From the NCBI GenBank assembly GCA_964016985.1, contig OZ024826.1, positions 65,733,563-65,797,562 on the forward strand: 64,000 nt of DNA, read 5' to 3'. The notes below the pieces were generated by a model. That model worked only from the letters and a program-made list of their open reading frames with translations, ran no database searches and had not been told where the DNA came from. The stretch comes from Anodontia alba (taxonomy: Eukaryota > Mollusca > Bivalvia > Lucinida > Lucinidae). The position numbers and the translations under genes are program-made. Positions 56,361 to 64,000 of this stretch are shown here, in pieces (position 1 is the first letter of the stretch; each line of letters opens with the position of its first letter).

Positions 56361-57570
56361 GCCGTCTAGGTAGGCCGGTTATACAATGAATGGCCTATGT
56401 ATATCTGTATCAAAATTAAAAGCGAGGTTTCGGCATCCGCACTGTCTGCTCAGAGCCTTCCATTTTTAAAAGTGTTGGATACTATTGAATATACCGCGGA
56501 AAGTCAAATGCTATGATCGGACTGAAAAGGCTGATCTGGGCAGTGGCTCTCGTACATAGAATAATGGCACGTTTCACGTGCCGTCACTAAAAAATGCCAA
56601 AATGTTATATCAAGAATTCAGTAAAAATCAAATGAAAATAAAAATGAAATTTATATTTGAAACTTGAATTCACATTACATCAGATCGCTTTGTGCAGTAA
56701 CCATTAGCAAATCAAACAAATACACAATAAGTAAATAGACACATTTAAAATGTTTATTTTATGTAGTCTATCTACTTTGGAACTTTACTCTCAGAACTAT
56801 TAAACTTGAAAGACGGTGATTTTTTAATAAAAGTAATTGATTGATAACTGCATAAATCCTGAAAATACAAATTTTAACTAAAATAGAAGTAGCAACCAAA
56901 TTACATAATCATATGCAACATTTAAAATACCGACATATATAAGATCTTTATTTAGAAATGCATATTGCTGAAGTATAAATGAAGTTACTACAAAAAGGCC
57001 ACGATGACGAAGCACAGCTTTCCCGTGGCACCGTAGGAAGATATGAGGAGCAAATAATAACTAGACACAACGACACAGTTGCAATAATCGATATACAAAA
57101 CAAAGAGAAATTGCAACAGAGCAATTGCCTTGGAAAAGTCAGCAAAGAAATAAAATACTAGGGGCTTAAACTATTTTAAGATCGAAACCTCTCAAATAAT
57201 TCTGATGCAGCTCCAAATAACAAATATGTGTTCGGTTCTTGCAGGGTCCTCTATCTTCAAATGGTGCATTTGCACCAATGCACCTCCAAATTATAAGATT
57301 ATATGTGGTCTGCGATTGGGTGCTCTCTATCATATCGCCGCATACATGCCATTTTCTTGAAGTACTCTGTTCAAATAATACCACGGAAAGTAAGACAATA
57401 AAATACACGATGATAATCAAGTTATGCAATACTGCAAAATATGAAAATACTGAAGTAGACAAAGCATACAGAGTTTGTACAATAGTGTGCTGTAACCTCC
57501 ATGTATACGATACCACCATAGTCACAATTTACTGAAGTAGCCAAAGTTACTTCGGGTGCTTGATAGAGGT
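56361..57570. other. Unassigned region
   Basis: Overlapping opposite-strand frames at 57,166-57,525 and 57,239-57,535, and a short forward frame at 56,979-57,161, have no recognised domains. No tandem structure seen. Confidence 0.4.
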
Positions 57571-57835
57571 TGTATTAAAGTGTTTTATTGTGCCTAGTAT
57601 TTAATGTGCAACTAATGGCCGTTTGTCATTGACCCCAGGGCGATAAGCTACATACCAAAATATCAAAGGCCTGGGCCTTTTAGTTTCAGACAAGAAGATT
57701 TTAAAAGTTTTTATATGAGTCTATATAAAATAAGTGACTCTTGAGACATGAGTTATGTTCCCTTGAATGTAGCAACCAGACACCAGTAAATGAGAAAAAT
57801 GCTGAGGTATTATTCAAGTGTTTGGATTCATTAAG
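57571..57835 (+). repeat. Fragments of the PE9 and palindrome-centre sequence
   Basis: 57,571-57,610 resembles 60,043-60,085 ('aagtgttttattgtgcctaa'). 57,620-57,735 is one PE9-type monomer. 57,737-57,830 resembles 59,970-60,045 (GACATGAGTTATGT, CCTTGAATGTAGCAA). The order is rotated relative to the palindrome at 58.5-61.4 kb. Confidence 0.6.
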
Positions 57836-57878
57836 CTGCAAATATAAAATGAATTTTGATTTATGAGTTAAATAAATT

Positions 57879-57957
57879 GGTTATTCTGATATTTTCATAC
57901 TAATATACAATCATATTTATATGACGGTATATTAGTATGAAAAATGTCAGAATAACC
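57879..57957. repeat. 30-bp-arm perfect-like hairpin
   Basis: GGTTATTCTGATATTTTCAT... (57,879-57,908) pairs with ...ATGAAAAATGTCAGAATAACC (57,927-57,957) across an 18-base loop, with only one or two differences. Probably a minimal MITE or fold-back remnant. Confidence 0.75.
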
Positions 57958-58261
57958 CTGAAAACTATGCAGTAATAGACAATTGTTTCTTAAAGCGTCC
58001 AAAACAATAAACATTCAAGTTTCAGCAAGTGAAATATGACACCAGCTGAGCATTGATAAGTATAACAAGATTTCTTCAGAAAACAATGTATAACACCAAT
58101 AGCATCGAAATAAAGAAGTTAATTAAATGTCCAGTTAAAAGACAACCCTTTCTTAAATAATATGAAATATTAACAATCAGGCTACAATAGACAGAGTATG
58201 GAACCAGTTGAGTACAGATAAGTAAATTTCTTTTAAAAACAAATGTTAGAATATTGTGATT

Positions 58262-59777
58262 CCTTACTCTCCGTCGTCGTGGTCGTCCGTCCACAATTTC
58301 TTTAAACAAGATCGCCTCCTAAACTACTGAGCCAGTTTTAATCATATTTCACAGGAGTGATCCTTGTGTGATACTGACTGAAAATTCTTCGAAGATTTGG
58401 AATCCATGCAGGATTCTGGTTGCCATGGCAACCACAACAAAAATACAAATCAAATTGTCAGAAAATACTGAACTTATTTCAAAATAATGTGGCAGAAATG
58501 TTCCTATGGTGACCCTCTACAAATGTTGTTCAAGTTGACAAGATTCATCAAAAACATGGCCGTCAGGGGCGGGACTTATTTTCCTTATATATATCTATGG
58601 AAAACTTTAAAAACCTTCTTGTCAGAAACTACTGAACCGATTACAATATAACTTGGCAGAAATGTTTTTTTGGTGACCCTCTAACAAGGGTGGGGAGTGT
58701 GTGTGTGTGTGTGTGTGTGTGTGGGCGGGGGGGGGGAGGGGGGTAGTGGCCTTATTTGCTCCCGACCCCTTGCATTATGAATTTTGCAATAAATATGATT
58801 AAACTCTTTAACTCCTTATTTGCTTGTTTATCTATATAAAAAACTAATAATCTGCTCGTCGGAAATAGCTTTACCAATTTCAGTATAATTTAACAGAAAT
58901 GGTCCTTTAGTGATATCAATGACAGATTGTTGAAAAAGACGTTAAGCCTCTTACCTCATGTGAAGGTGTTTGGATGTTTTACATAGACCCATATAGGCAA
59001 AACTTAAAAAAAAATATTGTCTGAAACTATAAGTAGAAAGCCCAGGCCTTTGGTATTTGGCATGCAGGCTCATTTTGTGTACCTCTACCAAGATGGTTCA
59101 AATTATAGCCCTATGTTCGAAAATGGCCCCGCCCGAGGGGATCACTTGTTTTACACAGACTCATATAGGGAACACATTTTAAAATCTTCTTGTCTGAATC
59201 TAGAAGGTCAAGGCCTTGGATATTTGGCTTTTTATTTAATCTAATGGACCTTTACGAAGAATGTTCAAATTATAACCTTGTAGTCAAGAACGGCTATGCT
59301 CTAGGAGTCACTTATTTTACATAGACTCATATAGAGAAAAACTTTAAAATATTTTTTGTCTTCTTGTCTAAAACTTGAAAACATAGACTCACATAGAGAA
59401 ATTTCATGTAATGAACCTTTACGAAGAATGTTCAAATTATTACCCTGTGGTCAAGAACAGCATTGCCCCAGGAGTCACTTATTTTACAGAGACTCATATA
59501 AAGAAAAACTTTAAAATGTTTTGTCTTCTTGTCTGAAACTAGGCCTATGATATTTGGTATGTAGCTTTATCTTGTTAACTTACTTGATTATTTGAATTAC
59601 AGCCCTAAGACCTTATCCCAGGGGTTGGGGAGAGTCATTTGTATATGACCGTCATGTCACTCTTGAACATAAAATTGATATAAAAAGCGTAAAGCAGTCT
59701 ACTTGTTTGAAACTTCAATATTAAGCATGTAAATCTGTCAGCTCAGGTGAGTGATATAGGACCATCATGGTCCTCTA
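58262..59777 (-). mobile_element. Array element PE8 (family X-like), minus orientation
   Basis: The left edge (its 3' side) has a CCGTCGTCGTGG...CGTCCGTCC microsatellite (58,269-58,291) without an intact hairpin. Monomers of about 160 bp follow ('acttattttacatagactcatatag' at 59,154, 59,315 and 59,475). The right edge (its 5' end) reads CTCAGGTGAGTGATA and the perfect 17-bp palindrome AGGACCATCATGGTCCT (59,758-59,774). A (GT)n/G-run lies at 58,696-58,745. Confidence 0.78.
58417..58434. promoter_or_regulatory. Perfect 18-bp X-box-like palindrome
   Basis: TGGTTGCCATGGCAACCA is a perfect palindrome that matches the RFX-family X-box. It lies within PE8. Whether anything binds it is unknown. Confidence 0.45.
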
Positions 59778-61400
59778 TTTTATGTAATTGTAATGTTGCT
59801 AAATCTTGCTCCCTGACAAAAGCCACTAGTTGCAAAATGAATATTAGGCACAATAAAATACTTCAATAAAACCTCAGCATTTTTTCTCATTTTACTGGTG
59901 TCTATTTGCTACATTCAAGGGCACATGATAGTAGGTATTGCAAAATTATGGGTGTTTTGCTATATGCCATCTGAGACATGAGTTATGTGCCCTTGAATGT
60001 AGCAAAAAGACACCAGTAAAAAAGAACTAATGCTGAGGTTTGATTGAAGTGTTTTATTGTGCCTAATATTTATTTTGCAAATAAAGGGGTTTGTTAAGGA
60101 GAAGATTTAGCCGCATTACAGTTACATAAACAAGAGGATCATGGTGGTCCTATATCGCTCACCTGAGCTAACAGATTTATATACTCAATATTGAAGTTTC
60201 ACACAAGTAGATTGCTTTTTTGTATAAATTTAAAGTTCAAGAGTGACATGATGGTCCTATAAAATGACACCCTGGGATGGGGCTTAATTTCATCATAGGG
60301 CTATAATTCAAATAAATATGTAGGTCCACAAGCTGAAGCAACATACCAAATATCAAAGACCTTGGCCTATTAGTTTTAGAAAAAAAAATTGATTTTAAAG
60401 TTTTTATCTATATTAGTCAAAGTAAAATAAGTGGCTCCTGGGGCAGTGCTGTTTTTATCCCAGGGCTATAATTTGAACATTCTTAGTAAAGGCCCATTAA
60501 GTGATACTTGCCAAATATCCCTGGCATAGACTTTCCAGGTTCAGACAAGAATACTTTAAAAGCTTTCCCTAGGTGCGTCTATGTAAAACAAATCCCCTCG
60601 GGCGGGGTCATTTTCGACCATAGGGCTATACTTTGAACAATCTTGGTAGAGGGACACAAGACGAAGCTACAAAATTCCAAAAGCCTTTACTTTCTAGTTT
60701 CAGACAAGATTTGTTTTTTTTAAAGTTTTGCTTATGTGTGTCTATGTAAAACATCCAAGCACCATCGCAAGATGTTAGAGGCTTGACATCGTTTTCAACA
60801 ATCTGTCATTGATATCACTGAAGGAACATTTCTGTCAAATTATATTAAAGATGGTCAATCTGTTTCTTACAAGTAGATTATTAAAGTTGAACAGCAAATA
60901 AAGCCACGCCCCACTGGCGGCTATGTTTATTGACAATTCATGATGACTTGAACAATCTTGGTAGAGGGTTATAAAAGGAATATTTCTGCCAAATGCTATT
61001 TGAATCGGTTAGTGGTTTCTGACAAGAAGGTTTTTGAGGCTTTCCATACAGATATATAGGGAAAGTAAGTCACACCGCTTGGTGGCCGTGCTTTACGACA
61101 AATGATAGCTTGAACAATCTTGAAAAAAACATTTCTGCCAAATTGTACAGAAACTGGTCCATTGGTTTCAGGAAGATTTTTGAAGTTTTCTATATAGATA
61201 TAGGGAAAATAAGCTTCCTCTGACCAACGTGTTTTTTGTCGAATCACGACAGCTTGATCAATCTTACCAGATGGTCATCAAAGGAACAGTTCTGCCAAGT
61301 TATACTGAACTCGATCCAATGATTTCTGACAAGTAGATTTTTATAGTTTCTATATAGAATTATAGGGAAAACAAGCCCCGCTCCTCGCGGCTATGTTTTT
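58550..61400. repeat. Large palindrome, arms about 1.4 kb
   Basis: Symmetry centre near 59,955. The inner arms read TTGCTACATTCAAGGGCAC / GTGCCCTTGAATGTAGCAA with a spacer of about 55 bp. They continue outward through ATTAGGCACAATAAAA, the element ends at 59,777/60,131, the monomers, and out to CATGGCCGTCAGGGGCGGG versus its mirror at about 61,380-61,398. Divergence is visible but the order is fully mirrored. Confidence 0.85.
60131..61400 (+). mobile_element. Array element PE9 (mirror of PE8)
   Basis: 5' CAAGAGGATCATGGTGGTCC, then TATCGCTCACCTGAGC. Monomers mirror PE8 (CCCCTCGGGCGGGGTCATTT at 60,595). No 3' hairpin of its own; it abuts PE10. Confidence 0.78.
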
Positions 61401-63985
61401 AGCTCACCTGAGCTATGCTCAGGATGAGCTATAGGGATCGCTTTTTGTCCGTCATCCGTCCGTCCGTCCGTTAACATTTTCAAACGACTTCTCCTCTACA
61501 GCCGCTAAGTCAATTTTGCTCAAATTTCATATGGTGCCTCCTTAGGTTAGGGTAACGAAAGAATGCTAAAAGGGTCGCGGTCCATTGATCAAGATGCTTA
61601 TATATGGTAAAAACCTTTAAAAATCTTCTCCAGAACCGAGAATGCCTTGGGGCTGCATCTTTGCACAAATCAACGGGGACGGGAGGTCTACCAAAGTTGC
61701 TAAAATGGTGGTCGTAAAGTGACATTTGACCTATTTACGGTGAAGTCAAGTTGGGTTCCTTGCGCACTTGTATGGGCCCCACTACATTTGTATGTGCCCC
61801 ACTACATTTGTATGGGAAAAATGTTGAGAATTATAAACAACTTCTCTAAAACAACCAAGCCAATGTTGCTCAAATTTAACGTGGAGCCTTCTTGGGGTGA
61901 GATAATGAAATATTGCTAAAATGGTCGCGGTCCATTGACCAAGATGGCCGCCATGTCCATATATGGTAAAAACCTTTAAAAGTTTTCTTCTCCAGAACCG
62001 AGGATGGCTTGGGGCTGAATCTTTGCACAAATCATCGGGGACGAGAGGTCTACTAAAATTGCTAAAATGATAGTCTTACATTGACGTTTTAGCTTTTTAC
62101 GGCGAGGTCAAATTCCCTCCCCTGTGCATTTGTATGGGCCCCAAACTTTTGTATGGGAAAAATGTTGATAATTACAAACGACTTCTTCTCTGAAGCCGCC
62201 AGGCCAATTTTGCTAAAATTTCATGTGGTGCCTCCTTGAGCAAGGGGGGTGGGGGGTGTGGGGGCGAAAGATTGCTAAAATAGTCGCGATCCATTGACCA
62301 AGATGGCCGCCATGCCCATATATGGTAAAAACCTTTAAAAAATCTTCTTCTCTAGAACCAAATAAGCCGGGGCCTAATGTTTGCACAAATCATCGGGGAC
62401 AGGAGGTCTACCAAAATTGCTAAAATAATGATCCTACTTTGACGTTTGACCTTTTTACGGCATGGTCACTTTTGCTTTCCCATGCATTTGTATAGGTCCT
62501 ATACATTTATATGGGAAAGAAAATTCATATTTTGGACAAAATCAATTTTCGACATCTCTTCCCAAACCTTTGGTCGCTTTGAGCCGAAACTTGCTCTGTA
62601 GCAACAGGATGATTTTTGGATCGAAATAAGCTAAAATGGTGCCGATCGGAAATCCAAACTGGCCGCAATGGTTCCGCTCTATTTAACAAGATGGCCGCCA
62701 GAGCTAGAAATAGAAAAATCTTCAAAAGACATCTCGTCCTTTGGCCTGATTTCAAAATATTTTAACGGAAGTATTCCTCCAATGGCCCTCTACCAAAATT
62801 GCTAAAATGGTTTCGCTTGGCTGAACAAATTAGCGGCTAGAGCTAAAAATAGAGAAAAAAAAACCCTTTAAAAGACATCTCCTCCACGGTTAGAGGCCCC
62901 ATTTCAAAATATTTGCATAAGTGTTCCTCTTGTGGCCTTTTACCAAAATTGCTAAAATGGTTCCGTTTGGCTGAACAAAATGGCCGCCAGAACTTAAAAT
63001 AGAGAAACCTTTAAACGACATCTCCTCCTTGGCCAGTTTACCGATTTCAAAATGATTTCGCAGAATGTTCCTCTTATCCCCTTTGCCAAAATTACAAAAA
63101 TAGTTCCGCTCTGCTGAACAAAATGGTCGCCAGAGCTAAAAATAGAAAAACCTTTAAACAAAATCTCCGTGGCCAGTGGTCGGATTTCAAAATATTTTCA
63201 CAGAAATGTTCCTCTTTTACCCCTTTACCAAAATTGCTAAAACGGTTTTGCTCTGCTGAACAAACTAGTTGCCAGAGCTAAAAATAGAAAAACAAAAACA
63301 AAATAAAAAAAAAACAACAACTTTAAAGGACATCTCCTCCACGGCCAGTGGCCTGATTTTAAATAATTTGACAGATATGTTCCTCTTATTTCTTCTTACC
63401 AAAATTGCTAAAATGGTTCCACAAGGCTGGACAAAATGGCCACCAGAGCTAAAACTGTCAAGAAACAAGCTCTTCAGGGTCTTTTTTCCCTGCTGGTGCT
63501 TCACTGGGTCTTTTTTCCCTGCTTGTGTATCACATGGTCTTCTTTTCCTGCTAGTGTTTCACAAATTTCCTACTTTAAAGTGTGGTATAACAACCAAACA
63601 ATGGTCGCTTTTAATCGACATATCTCAAGCCATGACATCATCGCTTCCACAAGCTCTATTTTTTTGTTATGTCCCTTTGCAAAAAAATTGCAATAAAATC
63701 TTGTAAGCAAGAAAACAAACTATTTGAGCTGTGTATTGAAACTCAATGTGCTGATAGGGAGTGATAAGTAGATGACCCAATTAACTTTTGAAAAAATCTG
63801 ATTTTTATTACTTATTGCCCTTTGAAAATTTTTACATTTTAACCTTGTTAAGCAAGGTATCTCGAAAACTGTTTAAGCCATTGACTTGAAACTTGACAGG
63901 CTGATAGGGAATGATGAGTAAGAGTAAATGACATTATTAACTTACAACAGTTAACTCAGGTGAGCGTTGTGGACCACGGGCCTTT
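61401..63985 (-). mobile_element. Array element PE10 (family X), minus orientation, both ends present
   Basis: Left (3') end AGCTCA-CCTGAGC-TAT-GCTCAGG-A-TGAGCT (61,401-61,430), then TCCGTCCGTCCGTCCG (61,454-61,472). Right (5') end AACTCAGGTGAGCGTTGTGG, then GGACCACGGGCC (63,971-63,982). The interior has two arrays. The first, 61,500-62,480, has units of about 360 bp with 'aagatggccgccatg', CCATATATGG, 'cttggggctgaat' and 'tcatcggggac'. The second, 62,520-63,480, has about 150-bp units with 'aaaatggccgccagagctaaaaatag' and 'ccaaaattgctaaaatggttcc'. The 5' module (63,830-63,960) is nearly identical to that of PE2 at 6,470-6,620. Confidence 0.83.
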
Positions 63986-64000
63986 TATTGATGAATCATG

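Noticed and set aside
57166..57535. Overlapping frames on both strands as genes
   Set aside because: Mutually overlapping, no recognised domain, no repeat of either frame elsewhere.

Overview
The window looks like a gene-poor, repeat-saturated stretch of nuclear DNA from an invertebrate animal, most likely a bivalve mollusc. It is AT-rich, has no bacterial gene organisation, and is full of decayed retroelements, tRNA-derived SINEs, short inverted-repeat transposons, CA/GT/poly-A/poly-C tracts and tandem arrays. The bivalve suggestion rests on many elements built as a palindromic 5' end, a tandem array of about 140-180 bp monomers, an ACGG-rich microsatellite and a 3' hairpin. That is the layout known from bivalve 'pearl'/CvA-type elements, which have been linked to Helentrons. 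Species cannot be read from the sequence. I see no convincing host gene, rRNA, functional tRNA or CRISPR array. Nearly all long open frames are products of stop-free repeats or antisense readings of transposons.

Layout. 1-3.8 kb: a 26-bp minisatellite split by a SINE fragment and an array element. 4.2-4.9 kb: a dispersed 240-275 bp repeat (R275). 5.1-12.0 kb: a minus-strand Penelope-related reverse transcriptase (RT family B), broken by a 4.5-kb array element that itself contains a second copy of the same RT family. 13.6-20.3 kb: a decayed plus-strand Penelope-like element (PLE; RT plus GIY-YIG), split by a 3.16-kb element with about 700-bp terminal inverted repeats. 20.3-24.1 kb: duplicated SINE/MITE segments, a (CA)n tract, a hAT-like MITE and PLE-end fragments. 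24.9-28.3 kb: a 1.05-kb-armed inverted repeat with an RT fragment at its centre. 31-38.4 kb: more RT copies, two array elements and two SINEs. 40.3-44.3 kb: an RT 3' fragment with a GT tract, then two array elements separated by a 513-bp MITE. 45.2-56.4 kb: a 54-bp minisatellite in five blocks, interrupted by an array element, a duplicated MITE and a 2.6-kb inverted-repeat structure around R275 copies. 57.6-64 kb: a palindrome with 1.4-kb arms made of two head-to-head array elements, then a nearly complete array element in reverse orientation.

The parts are related by insertion history rather than by a pathway. Relative ages can be read in several places: RT A, then array element PE2, then RT B; the PLE, then the long-TIR element; RT D, then PE3; PE4, then RT C. 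Eight copies of RT family B and about ten array elements dominate the window. All coordinates of element edges are read by eye and may be off by tens of bases unless a short motif is given.
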